A DNA stretch of 64,000 nucleotides from Rhizobium sp. Pop5 (lineage in GTDB: Bacteria > Pseudomonadota > Alphaproteobacteria > Rhizobiales > Rhizobiaceae): positions 496,001 through 560,000 of the forward strand of contig NZ_CP099399.1 in assembly GCF_024721175.1 (NCBI RefSeq), read 5' to 3'. The translations under genes and the position numbers were made by a program. Within the stretch, counting starts at the first letter, position 1; each line of letters opens with the position of its first letter. The notes below the pieces were generated by a model. It was not told where the DNA came from, did not search any database, and saw only the letters and a list, made by a program, of their open reading frames with translations. Positions 28,064 to 36,329 of this stretch are shown one piece after another.

Positions 28064-28366
28064 ATGCACACGACAGACCGAACAATAGAACTCGACTGCG
28101 GCAAGCTTACGCCGACGTTTACCCAGCGTCTGGTGGCAGCCCTCATGCCGCTGGCCTCCATCTTTCGCGTGTTCCGCAATCGTATGGAGATCAATAGGCT
28201 GCATGATCTGAGCGACACGCAACTGAGGGATATCGGCCTTACCCGGGCCGATCTCACCTCCGCGTTCCTGGCGTCGACCTTTTTCGAGGACCCGTCGGAA
28301 CATCTGACGCGCTCGGCGCGCAATCGCTGGCGTCTCTCATCGCTCTTCAGCCCCTACGAGGATTAG
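28064..28366 (+). CDS. DUF1127-domain small protein
   Basis: ATG 28064 is preceded by a strong AAAGGAG; the 100-residue product carries the DUF1127 signature near its C-terminus (FRNRMEINRLHDLSDTQLRDIGLTRADLTSAF). Rhizobia and agrobacteria have many such short arginine-rich proteins. Some have been linked to phosphate/carbon metabolism and RNA turnover through the conserved basic segment; I claim no specific role here. A longer in-frame start at 27956 lacks a ribosome site and is rejected. It has its own Rho-independent terminator at 28415. Confidence 0.85.
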   Translation: MHTTDRTIELDCGKLTPTFTQRLVAALMPLASIFRVFRNRMEINRLHDLSDTQLRDIGLTRADLTSAFLASTFFEDPSEHLTRSARNRWRLSSLFSPYED

Positions 28367-28414
28367 GGGCATCGAGTTTCCCCGCAGGGTGATAGCCAAT
28401 AGCCCTGCCTCTTG

Positions 28415-28456
28415 ACCCGGTGATCGGCTTTTCCCAAGCCATCTCCGGGTTTTTTT
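28415..28456 (+). terminator. Rho-independent terminator of the DUF1127 gene
   Basis: An imperfect stem formed by ACCCGG-GAT-GGCTT and AAGCC-ATC-CCGGGT ends in seven T. The T-run overlaps the stop codon of the convergent DUF937 gene, so the two genes end in a shared space. Confidence 0.8.
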
Positions 28457-29321
28457 ATGCCTTGGTTTCAGGCGGCTTCGGCCGGTAGGTTTCGAAGATC
28501 GCTTCCAGGCTCTTCTGGTAGCTCTTCTGTACTTCGAGCCCGCTGTCGAACATGGCGTTCAGCATCTGGGCGTAGCTGTCGGCATTGACCTTCGCCTCTT
28601 CCTTCGGCGCCTCCGGCGGCTTCGATACCGGTTGCTGGGCCGCCGGCTGCTGACCGAGGCCTGCCATCATTTCCTGGAAGGCCTTGGCAAAGGGGTTGTC
28701 GAGGAAGGGGTTCGGCTGAGGCGTCGGTTCCGGCTTCGGTACCGAAAACATCAGCTGCATCGCCTGGGTGAAGGGATTGTCGAAGATGCTGGGCTCTGGG
28801 GCTGCCTTCGGCTTCGGCGCAAAGCCGGTACTCTCAAGCCATTTCTGGATCGTTTCGCCCATCGCCGTGTTGACGAAGGGATTGACGGGGGAGGCCATCT
28901 GGCCGGTCGTCTGCTTGAAGAGCCCGCCCATCAGCGTATCGGCGAGCACCGGCAGCATCTGCTTGTAGATGTCCTGGCCGATGCCGGTCATCTGCGCGGC
29001 CTGGGCGGCGACCGCGCGCGAGACCTCCTTCGAGCCGAAAAGCTGGGCAAGGATATTGTTGCCGTCCGAAATGCCCTCCGGCGTGAAGGCCCGGCTCATA
29101 TCCTCGAAATATCGCGCATAGTTGCCGGAGGCCACAGCCTGCATCAGCCCGACGAAATCATAAGGATTGCTCGTGCTGCGTTTCAGGCCGGCGGAAAAGG
29201 CGGGCATCAGCGCTGCCATCGCCTTCGTCGCCTGTTCCTGCGCCAGGTTGTATTGGCGGGCGACCGCCTCCAACGCCGCGCCGTTCTGCGCCTGCATCAT
29301 CATGTCGAAGAGTGGCAGCAT
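28455..29321 (-). CDS. DUF937-domain protein with Pro/Gln-rich NPF-repeat tail
   Basis: The protein is 288 residues. Residues about 1-110 match the DUF937 type seen in alphaproteobacteria (MLPLFDMMMQAQNGAALEAVARQYNLAQEQATKAMAALMPAFSAGL, then YFEDMSRAFTPEGISDGNNILAQLFGSKEVSR). The C-terminal half is proline/glutamine-rich with three spaced units of the form NPF-x-x-A (VNPFVNTAM, DNPFTQAMQ, DNPFAKAFQ) and ends in a DSGLEVQKSYQKSLEAIFETYRP helix. No signal peptide or membrane segment is visible. Function unknown; cytosolic location is likely. Confidence 0.8.
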   Translation of the reverse strand: MLPLFDMMMQAQNGAALEAVARQYNLAQEQATKAMAALMPAFSAGLKRSTSNPYDFVGLMQAVASGNYARYFEDMSRAFTPEGISDGNNILAQLFGSKEVSRAVAAQAAQMTGIGQDIYKQMLPVLADTLMGGLFKQTTGQMASPVNPFVNTAMGETIQKWLESTGFAPKPKAAPEPSIFDNPFTQAMQLMFSVPKPEPTPQPNPFLDNPFAKAFQEMMAGLGQQPAAQQPVSKPPEAPKEEAKVNADSYAQMLNAMFDSGLEVQKSYQKSLEAIFETYRPKPPETKA

Positions 29322-29476
29322 GGAAGTCCCTTTCCCCGAGTCGTGACGCGTGTAACGTCACTATATCCGGAAATGGTAATACGCAAACGGCTTTTTGCCA
29401 GAAGAGCTTAAAGCGATTCCGGCAAAATTGCGCACCGATATTTCCCTCGCATGTGCAAGAGGAACCTGGGGCAGGT

Positions 29477-30850
29477 TCAGTACTGATAGTCCTCGAAGAC
29501 CGGCTCGACGGAGCCCTTCCAGCGGCCATTGTAGAGAGCCAGCAGATCCTCGGCGAGCGTCGCCTTTTTGGCGAGTACTTCCTCAAGCGGCGCCAGGAAG
29601 ATGCTCTCGTCCTGGCCCTCCTTGTTAAGCTTGCCTCGCGCCTTGAGGCCGGCCCTTGATATGCCGACCACCTCGCGCGCCAGGTCGAAGAGCGGATGCC
29701 CGCGAAACTCAGCCTTCAATCCCTCCGCGGGAACGGCATTGCGCAACGCGCCGACCTCGGCAAAGCTCCAGTCCTTCGTCAAGTTGTCGGCGGCCTCGAG
29801 CGCGGCATCCTCGTAGAGCAACCCGACCCAGAAGGCCGGAAGCGCGCAGATGCGCCGCCACGGCCCACCGTCGGCGCCGCGCATTTCGAGGAAACGCTTT
29901 AGCCGCACGTCGGGGAAGAGCGTGGAAAGATGGTTCGTCCAATCGCCCATCGTCGGCGCCGGATCGGCAACCTCGCCCTTCAAGGCGCCGTTCATGAACT
30001 GGCGGAAGGTGACATGCGTACAGTCATGGTAGTGGCCGTCGCGGACGATGAAATACATCGGCACGTCGAGCGCCCATTCGGTATAGTCGTGGAAGCCGAA
30101 ATCGTCGCGGAAAGTGAAATCGAGCAGGCCGGCGCGCCGGTTGTCGACATCGCGCCAGATATCGCCGCGCCAGGAGAGCAGCCCGTTCGGCTTGCCCTCG
30201 GTGAAGGGCGAGGATGCAAAGAGAGCGGTCGCCAGCGATTGCAGCTTCATCGAGACGCGCATTTTCTTGCGCATATCGGCTTCCGAGGAGAAGTCGAGGT
30301 TCACCTGGATCGTGCAGGTGCGGTACATCATGTCGAGACCCTTGGTGCCGACCTTCGGCATATAGCGGGTCATGATCTCGTAGCGTGATTTCGGCATCTG
30401 CGGCGTTTCCGCATAGGTCCATTTCGGACTGCCGCCGATGCCGAGGAAGCGGATGCCCATCGGCTCGGCGATTTCGCGCAGTGTCGCCAGATGCTGGTTC
30501 GATTCCTTGCAGGTCTCGTGGATCGTCTCCAGCGGCGCGCCGGAGAGTTCAAACTGGCCGCCGGGCTCGATCGAGATCGCGCCCATGCCGCTCTGTTCGG
30601 CCAGGCCGATGATGTTGCCGCCGTCCATGATCGGTTCCCAGCCGCATTTCTTCTGCAGGCCGGTCAGCAGGGCCGAAATGCTGGCATCGCCGAAATAGGG
30701 AACCGGGCTGTTGTCGGCGCGGAAGAAGGCGAATTTCTCGTGTTCGGTGCCGATCCGGAAGCGCTCGCTCGGCTTGTTGCCCGCGGCGAGATAGTCGGTC
30801 AATTCCTGGACCGAAGAGAGCGGCGTCTGGTCGGTGGTGTCGCGGGCCAT
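29477..30850 (-). CDS. gshA: Glutamate-cysteine ligase (plant/alphaproteobacterial type)
   Basis: The protein is 457 residues, the usual size for rhizobial gshA. It catalyses ATP-dependent joining of glutamate and cysteine, the first step of glutathione synthesis. Family features are RFRIGTEHEKFAF near residue 32, the GGNIIGLAEQSGMGAISIEPGGQFELSGAPLETIHETC active-site region at about 78-115, GIGGSPKW, MYRTCTIQVNLDFSSEADM near 180, and RDGHYHDCTHVTFRQFM near 265. It stands alone on the minus strand, with rsmE upstream at about 150 bases. Confidence 0.95.
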   Translation of the reverse strand: MARDTTDQTPLSSVQELTDYLAAGNKPSERFRIGTEHEKFAFFRADNSPVPYFGDASISALLTGLQKKCGWEPIMDGGNIIGLAEQSGMGAISIEPGGQFELSGAPLETIHETCKESNQHLATLREIAEPMGIRFLGIGGSPKWTYAETPQMPKSRYEIMTRYMPKVGTKGLDMMYRTCTIQVNLDFSSEADMRKKMRVSMKLQSLATALFASSPFTEGKPNGLLSWRGDIWRDVDNRRAGLLDFTFRDDFGFHDYTEWALDVPMYFIVRDGHYHDCTHVTFRQFMNGALKGEVADPAPTMGDWTNHLSTLFPDVRLKRFLEMRGADGGPWRRICALPAFWVGLLYEDAALEAADNLTKDWSFAEVGALRNAVPAEGLKAEFRGHPLFDLAREVVGISRAGLKARGKLNKEGQDESIFLAPLEEVLAKKATLAEDLLALYNGRWKGSVEPVFEDYQY

Positions 30851-30998
30851 GCGGGGTACCTGTATTTAAAAGAGGCGCCCAAGGGGGCCGGGCAATTGGA
30901 AGGTGATTAGGACCCAAGCCACGTCTGTTGCAAGTGAAATTGTTTCAACGACGCATCAAAAAATTAACAGCGATTTCCGTGTCAACCCGATTTCTCAT

Positions 30999-31736
30999 TC
31001 ACGTCCAGTCGCCGATCGCCGCCTGGACCACCGCGAGCGCCGCGACGGCCGCCGTATCGGCTCTCAGGATGCGTGGTCCGAGCGGAATGGCGGTGACGAA
31101 ATCGAGGCTTCGAAGCCGCGCCCGTTCTTCCTCCGAAAAGCCGCCCTCCGGCCCGACGAGCAGAGCAAGATGCCTTTCCTGGATTGCAGACAACACCGGT
31201 AGCGGGTTTTGGCCGGCATCGCCCTCGTCGCAATAGATGATGCGCCGCTCGCTCGGCCAGCGGTCGAGCAGGTCGGAAAGCTTCATCGGCTCGGCTACCT
31301 CAGGAATGCCGAGAACGCCGCATTGCTCCGCCGCCTCGACGACATTGGCGCGCAGCTTGTCGAGATTGGTGATCTTGCCCTGCACATGCTGGGTCATAAC
31401 CGGCTGCAGCAGGCCCGCGCCCATTTCGACCGCCTTCTGCACGAGATAATCCAGGCGGCCGACCTTGAGCGGCGCGAAGAGATAATGCAGATCGCAAGGT
31501 GCCGGCTGTGGCCGTGTCTGCTCGGTTGCCGTCAGCTGGATGCGCTTGCGCGTGGGGAACGAAAGGGTCGCCTTCCACTCGCCGTCGCGGCCGTTGAAGA
31601 GCAGGATCTCAGCGCCGTCCTCCAGCCTCAGCACATTGGCGAGATAGTTGAACTGATCGGCATTCGCCTCCACGGCGGCGCCGCTGGAAAGCGGGGCGTC
31701 GACGAAAAGCCGTTGCATGCGGAAATTGGCGCGCAT
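30999..31736 (-). CDS. rsmE: 16S rRNA (uracil-1498 N3)-methyltransferase RsmE
   Basis: The protein is 245 residues in the SPOUT superfamily. It begins [16 protein letters not shown], with an inner ATG six codons later as an alternative. The C-terminal trefoil-knot residues are visible: [14 protein letters not shown] near residue 190 and [20 protein letters not shown] near 217, both typical of RsmE. The middle holds [22 protein letters not shown]. The enzyme methylates U1498 of 16S rRNA in assembled 30S subunits. It lies just upstream of gshA on the same strand. Confidence 0.93.
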   Translation of the reverse strand: MRANFRMQRLFVDAPLSSGAAVEANADQFNYLANVLRLEDGAEILLFNGRDGEWKATLSFPTRKRIQLTATEQTRPQPAPCDLHYLFAPLKVGRLDYLVQKAVEMGAGLLQPVMTQHVQGKITNLDKLRANVVEAAEQCGVLGIPEVAEPMKLSDLLDRWPSERRIIYCDEGDAGQNPLPVLSAIQERHLALLVGPEGGFSEEERARLRSLDFVTAIPLGPRILRADTAAVAALAVVQAAIGDWT

Positions 31737-31758
31737 TCGAAAAACTCGGGGCCTTGAA

Positions 31759-31842
31759 GCATGTCTCGCAAAAGTGTGCAGCGGTTTTGCGAGAAAGGCA
31801 TGCTGGAAAATAGAGACCTAAAGCGCGGCACGACGCGCTTTA
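31759..31842 (-). repeat. RIME-like dispersed repeat, copy 2, reaching the pit stop codon
   Basis: This copy shares GCATGTC, AAGTGTG, GCGGTTTT, GCATGC, AGAGACCTAAAGCGCG and the closing CGCGCTTTA with 22978-23079. The end forms a hairpin between AAAGCGCG and CGCGCTTT. Its last three bases (31840-31842) are the TAA of the pit gene read on the minus strand, so the repeat supplies the end of that coding sequence. Confidence 0.62.
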
Positions 31843-33336
31843 GACGAAGAGCGCGAACATAACCCAATAAATCATCGCCGCAAGCACTCCTGAAACCGGC
31901 ACAGTGACGATCCAGGCGGCGACGATCGTCATGAAATGCGAGCGGCGCACCAGATAACGCCGCCGCGTCTCGTGGATATTGGGCTCTTCCGGTTCGTCGA
32001 TATCAAAGCTCTCGGCCTTGCGCCTGATATAGGCGATGCGTCGCTTGGAATGGCGGGTATACCACTCGCGGAAGAAGCCGACGCCGAAGACGGAGCCGAC
32101 GGCGATATGGGTCGTGCTGACCGGCAGGCCGAGCCAGGAGGCGACGATGACGGTGAAGGCGGTCGATAGCGCGACGCAATAAGCGCGCATCGGATTGAGC
32201 TTGGTGATCTCCTCGCCGACCAGGCGAATGAGGCGCGGCCCGAAAAGCAGCAGGCCGACGGAGATGCCGAAGGCGCCGATCAGCATCACCCAGAGCGGCG
32301 GATGACCGACGGCGTCGCCGCCGATACCGACCGAATGCACGATCGCCGAAAGCGGACCGACTGCATTCGAAACGTCGTTTGCGCCATGCGCGAAGGAAAG
32401 CAGTGCCGCGGAGCCGATCAGCGGCAGACGGAACAGGGGGCGTAGCGAGCTGTTGCGGTTTTCGAGATCTCGCGCTTGGGCAAGGACGAGCGGGCGGGCG
32501 ACAAGCCAGCTCACCAGGCCGATGCCGATCCCGACGAGGATGATCGTGAAAGAGGAAAACCGGCCGTGGGGTGACAGTTGCAGCACCATATAAGCCATGA
32601 AGCCGCCGGCCATCACTCCGACCAGAACCGGAACCCAGTGTCGCGCCGCTGCAATCTTGTCGTCGCGATAGACGATGAGGGTCTTGACGAAATAGAGAAG
32701 GCCCGCGGCGATCAGCCCGCCGATCAGCGGCGACGTAATCCAACTCGCGGTGATTTCCAGCATAACGCGCCAGTTCACCGGTTCCGGCCCGACAGCACCA
32801 ATGCCGGCGCCGATCACCGCACCGACGATCGCATGCGTGGTGGAAACCGGCGCGTTCATCCAGGTGGCGAGGTTGATCCACAGCGCCGCTGCCATCAGCG
32901 CCGCCATCATGATCCAGCCGAGCTCGACCTGCGGCACCTGGACCGTGTCGACGATGTCGGAGGAAATCGTCTTGACCACATCGCCGCCGGCGACCGTGGC
33001 GCCCAAAACCTCGAAAATCGCGGCCATGACGAGCGCCTGACCCATCGTCATGGCGCGCGCGCCGACGGCCGCGCCGACATTGTTGGTCACGTCATTGGCG
33101 CCGATATTCATCGCCATGTAGCCGGCAAGGGCGGCCGCCGCGACGACAAGCACTGCTCCCGGCCGGTCGAACACGTAGACGCCGGCAAAGAGCATGGCGA
33201 GACCGACGAAAATCAGCCCGAGACCGGGCGCTACCAGCGGTCGCAAGACATGTTTCGTCACGTCCTCGGCACGAGTGAGCTTCTCGAGATCTTTGTCGAG
33301 CGTGCGTTTCGTGAGAACTGCGGGACGTGGCGGCAT
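31840..33336 (-). CDS. pit: PiT-family inorganic phosphate transporter
   Basis: The protein is 498 residues with about 10-12 membrane segments. The two PiT signatures are present: GANDVTNNVGAAVGARAM near residue 95 in the first half and GANDVSNAVGPLSAIVH near 315 in the second, the duplicated sodium/proton-coupled phosphate site. A large loop around residues 425-460 (RHSKRRIAYIRRKAESFDIDEPEEPNIHETRRRY) is cytosolic and charged. It imports phosphate at low affinity. Its stop codon lies inside a RIME-like repeat. An upstream NUDIX gene is on the same strand 63 bases away. Confidence 0.92.
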   Translation of the reverse strand: MPPRPAVLTKRTLDKDLEKLTRAEDVTKHVLRPLVAPGLGLIFVGLAMLFAGVYVFDRPGAVLVVAAAALAGYMAMNIGANDVTNNVGAAVGARAMTMGQALVMAAIFEVLGATVAGGDVVKTISSDIVDTVQVPQVELGWIMMAALMAAALWINLATWMNAPVSTTHAIVGAVIGAGIGAVGPEPVNWRVMLEITASWITSPLIGGLIAAGLLYFVKTLIVYRDDKIAAARHWVPVLVGVMAGGFMAYMVLQLSPHGRFSSFTIILVGIGIGLVSWLVARPLVLAQARDLENRNSSLRPLFRLPLIGSAALLSFAHGANDVSNAVGPLSAIVHSVGIGGDAVGHPPLWVMLIGAFGISVGLLLFGPRLIRLVGEEITKLNPMRAYCVALSTAFTVIVASWLGLPVSTTHIAVGSVFGVGFFREWYTRHSKRRIAYIRRKAESFDIDEPEEPNIHETRRRYLVRRSHFMTIVAAWIVTVPVSGVLAAMIYWVMFALFV

Positions 33337-33399
33337 TCTATATCCCAGGGAATGAATCTGCTTCTACGCTGCTTTTCTAGCAGTGCAAGATGGCAGGAT

Positions 33400-33930
33400 T
33401 CATTTCGCTGAAATTTGCTTTGCCGCCGGAATTTCTTTCGCCGCCTTGGCCGAAAGCCGGTCGACCATCTTTCGCTTGAAGGCAAGAAGGAGGCCGCGAA
33501 GCTCTGGTTCGCGCACACGGCTGGCTGCCTCATCGAGTGAGACCCATTCGATGGTGCGCTCGCCCTTTTCCTTGAAGTTCTTCGCCATGCCGGTGACTTC
33601 AAGCGCATAGACCTGCACCTTGCAGATCACCTGCACCCCGTCGCGCAATAGTTTCGGATAACTGTAAGCGCCAAGCGTTTCCGTCTCGATCGTGCCGCGG
33701 ACGCCGGCTTCCTCGAGAGCTTCCTGCATGGCGACCTCATGAGCACACTTCCCGTTCATCGGCCAACCCTTGGGAATGACCCAGCGGCCGGTGTCGCGAC
33801 TCGTCATAAGGAGAACCTCGATTTCACCGCTCTTCTTCTTTACCCGGTAGCAGACCGCACCATATTGCTGTCGCGGCGGCCGCCGAAACATCAGTTGCAC
33901 ATCGGATGCCAGGCGGGCGAGAAGAGTCAA
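33400..33930 (-). CDS. NUDIX hydrolase
   Basis: The protein is 176 residues. The NUDIX box is recognisable near residues 60-85: PKGWPMNGKCAHEVAMQEALEEAGVRGTIETETLGAY. The usual REUxEE is QEALEEAG, with the arginine replaced by Gln; the Glu residues that bind metal are kept. This PKGWPM type is close to diphosphoinositol/diadenosine-polyphosphate hydrolases of alphaproteobacteria. Substrate unproven. It is the gene upstream of pit on the same strand, which could link it to phosphate physiology, although the shared direction alone is weak evidence. Confidence 0.87.
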   Translation of the reverse strand: MTLLARLASDVQLMFRRPPRQQYGAVCYRVKKKSGEIEVLLMTSRDTGRWVIPKGWPMNGKCAHEVAMQEALEEAGVRGTIETETLGAYSYPKLLRDGVQVICKVQVYALEVTGMAKNFKEKGERTIEWVSLDEAASRVREPELRGLLLAFKRKMVDRLSAKAAKEIPAAKQISAK

Positions 33931-34193
33931 TTATCGGGTCACCTTTAAAAGTGGTCGTTAGGAATCACTCATATACGTGTATCACGAAAAGCTTACGCAA
34001 TCCAAAGCCGCAGACGATCCAGAAACGCGATTTGATCGATGTGATAGGGTAATCAAGCCGGGGCGGGCTTGGAAAATCCGTCACATCCTGTTTCGAATGC
34101 GTCACGTTGCACAGCTGTACAATATGGCGTGACCTTGCCTTTCGTTCAATGGCAAGATCAAGTGATCCACCGTGTTTTTTGAATGTGGTAGCC

Positions 34194-35072
34194 ATGCGTC
34201 TTCCCCCGCTCAATGCCATCCGCGCCTTCGAAGCCGTCTGCCGTCATGGCAGCATTTTGAAGGCTGCCGAAGAGCTGAATGTGGTGCGCGGCGCCGTGCG
34301 CCAGCAGATCGCCACGCTGGAGAATCACGTCGGCCGCAAGCTCTTTGCGCGTGACGGCCGCAAGCTGGTCCCGACCGTGCAGGCCAGCGCTTTCGCCGCC
34401 GCCGCAGGCGCGGCTTTTGACATCCTGCAGCGTGCCGCTTTGGAGCTTGAAGGCACCGTGCCCGGCCGCATCCGGCTCGGCGTGCCCTCGGCTTTCGCGG
34501 TCTGGTGGCTGATGCCGCGCGTCGCGGATATGCAGGCAAGCCTCGGCGATATGACGGTCGATATCGTGCCAATGACCGTGGTCGAGCCGCTGCAAATGCA
34601 CCCAGATTTGGACGCTGTAATTATGGGCGGCGAATACAGGCCGGCCGCCGGCATCACCGCCCTGCGTTTCATGGAGGACGAGTTCGGCCCGGTCGCGACG
34701 CCGGCTCTTGCCGCGACGCTATCCAAGGCCCCTAAGGAGATGGGCGCGCTGACGATGCTCGCCAGCCGCAGCGTTCCGAAGCTCTGGGACGAATGGTTCG
34801 CCGAAAGCGGCACGCCGCCCGTCGTCTTTTCCCGCATCCAGGAATTCGAGGATCTGCTGTTGGCGCTGGCTGCTGCCCGCTCGGGGCTCGGCATCGCTCT
34901 TGCGCCACGCGCCTCGATCGGAGGCGATCTTGAACGCGGAGATCTGGTCGCGCCCTACGGCTTCATCTCCCGGCCGTTAGGCTACAGCCTCTGCTGCCGC
35001 ACGCTGGATGCGAAACGGCCGGCCTTTGTGGCTCTGTCCGGCTGGCTGCTTCGTTGCGGGACAGCGGCCTGA
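34194..35072 (+). CDS. LysR-family regulator, GcvA-like
   Basis: I set the start at ATG 34194 (MRLPPLNAIRAFEAV), the usual opening of GcvA-type LysR proteins; the in-frame extension to 34107 has no family resemblance. The 292-residue protein has the helix-turn-helix GSILKAAEELNVVRGAVRQQIATLENHVGRKLFARDGRKLVPT and an effector domain with IRLGVPSAFAVWWLMPRV. It stands 96 bases upstream of the SAHH-like gene on the same strand, so it could regulate it, although a divergent target is more typical for LysR. Confidence 0.9.
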   Translation: MRLPPLNAIRAFEAVCRHGSILKAAEELNVVRGAVRQQIATLENHVGRKLFARDGRKLVPTVQASAFAAAAGAAFDILQRAALELEGTVPGRIRLGVPSAFAVWWLMPRVADMQASLGDMTVDIVPMTVVEPLQMHPDLDAVIMGGEYRPAAGITALRFMEDEFGPVATPALAATLSKAPKEMGALTMLASRSVPKLWDEWFAESGTPPVVFSRIQEFEDLLLALAAARSGLGIALAPRASIGGDLERGDLVAPYGFISRPLGYSLCCRTLDAKRPAFVALSGWLLRCGTAA

Positions 35073-35168
35073 AACGGCAGTTTTTCTGCTCCTTCGCCAG
35101 AATTACTTCCATATTCGCAGCCCTGTTGCTCCGCTAAAACAGAACCATACGCAAATAGGGAATATTTG

Positions 35169-36326
35169 ATGGAAAAGACCACGACCCGCATCGACTGGAT
35201 CGGCGGCAGCTGTCGGCTGCTTAAGGCGACGGCGGCCGAATTCGAGCGCACATGTCCCTTCGAGGGCCTATCGATCGGAACCGGCATCCATCTTGAACCG
35301 AAGACCGTGGCGCTGCTGATGACTTTGCGCGCCGGCGGCGCACGCCTCGTCTGCACCGGCAATCTCAACAGCACCCAGCCGTCGACAGTGGAGTTCCTGC
35401 GCTCGCAGGGCATCACGGTCTTCGCCACGCAGACGACCGATCCTGCCGCTCATCATCAAAGCCTCGAAGCAGTCCTTGCCGAAAAGCCGGACCTGCTGCT
35501 CGACAATGGCGGCGATCTCTTCGCCATCGCGGCGGAAAAGCCGTATGCCAATCTCCGCGGCGGCACCGAGGAAACCACCTCGGGCCGCACCCGGCTGTTG
35601 CCGCTGCGCGAGCGCCTGAACATGCCGATCCTCGTCATCAATGACAGCCCGATCAAGCAGTTTGCCGAAAACAGGCATGCCGTCGGCCAGAGCCTGTTCG
35701 AAAGCTACCTGCGATTCACCAACCGATCCACCAACGGCAAGCGGGTGACGGTGTTCGGTTACGGCGCCTGCGGCAAGGGCACGGCAGCCTGTTTCCGCAA
35801 CGCCTTCTCCACCGTCAGCGTCGTCGATATCGATCCGGTGACGACGCTCGAAGCCCATCTCGACGGTTTTGTCACACCGCTGCGCGACGAGGCGATCCGT
35901 TCGGCCGATATCATCGTCACCGTCACCGGTTTCGCCGGTATCGTGACGGCCGCCGACCTGCCGCTCATCAAGGACGGCGCGATCCTGATGAATGGCGGCC
36001 ATTTCCCCCACGAAATTGATATGGAGGCCTTCCGCCGCCATCCCGATGTCACCGGCCTCGACCGCTACGAGGCCGATCATATCGAGACTTTCCACCTCAA
36101 GGACAACAGCTCCTTCCACGTGCTCGGCGGGGGTCACATGGCCAATCTCGCCGGCCCGCGGCCGCTCGGCAATACGGCCGAATCGATGGATCTCGGTTTC
36201 ACGCTCCAGGCCCGCTGCCTGGAACGTGTCGCCAGAGGCGAGGCCGGCGCCGATTCCTGCATTGTGCCTGTGCCAAGAGATATCGATGCGATGGTGGCGA
36301 GTGCCTATCTCGATCTGGCGCGTTAA
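35169..36326 (+). CDS. S-adenosylhomocysteine-hydrolase-like protein, short form
   Basis: The protein is 385 residues from ATG 35169; a TTG lies one codon upstream. It aligns by eye with SAHH: GTGIHLEPKTVALLMTLRAGGARLVCTGNLNSTQ near residue 37, DNGGDL near 115, VINDSPIKQF near 157 (the NDS-x-x-K active-site pair), a Rossmann GYGACGKG near 197, MNGGHFPHEID near 275. It is shorter than standard SAHH (about 430-470 residues) and lacks the C-terminal domain ending in the conserved Lys-Tyr motif. It may act on a related thioether nucleoside, or bind NAD only. No second homologue is visible here. Confidence 0.75.
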   Translation: MEKTTTRIDWIGGSCRLLKATAAEFERTCPFEGLSIGTGIHLEPKTVALLMTLRAGGARLVCTGNLNSTQPSTVEFLRSQGITVFATQTTDPAAHHQSLEAVLAEKPDLLLDNGGDLFAIAAEKPYANLRGGTEETTSGRTRLLPLRERLNMPILVINDSPIKQFAENRHAVGQSLFESYLRFTNRSTNGKRVTVFGYGACGKGTAACFRNAFSTVSVVDIDPVTTLEAHLDGFVTPLRDEAIRSADIIVTVTGFAGIVTAADLPLIKDGAILMNGGHFPHEIDMEAFRRHPDVTGLDRYEADHIETFHLKDNSSFHVLGGGHMANLAGPRPLGNTAESMDLGFTLQARCLERVARGEAGADSCIVPVPRDIDAMVASAYLDLAR

Positions 36327-36329
36327 TTT

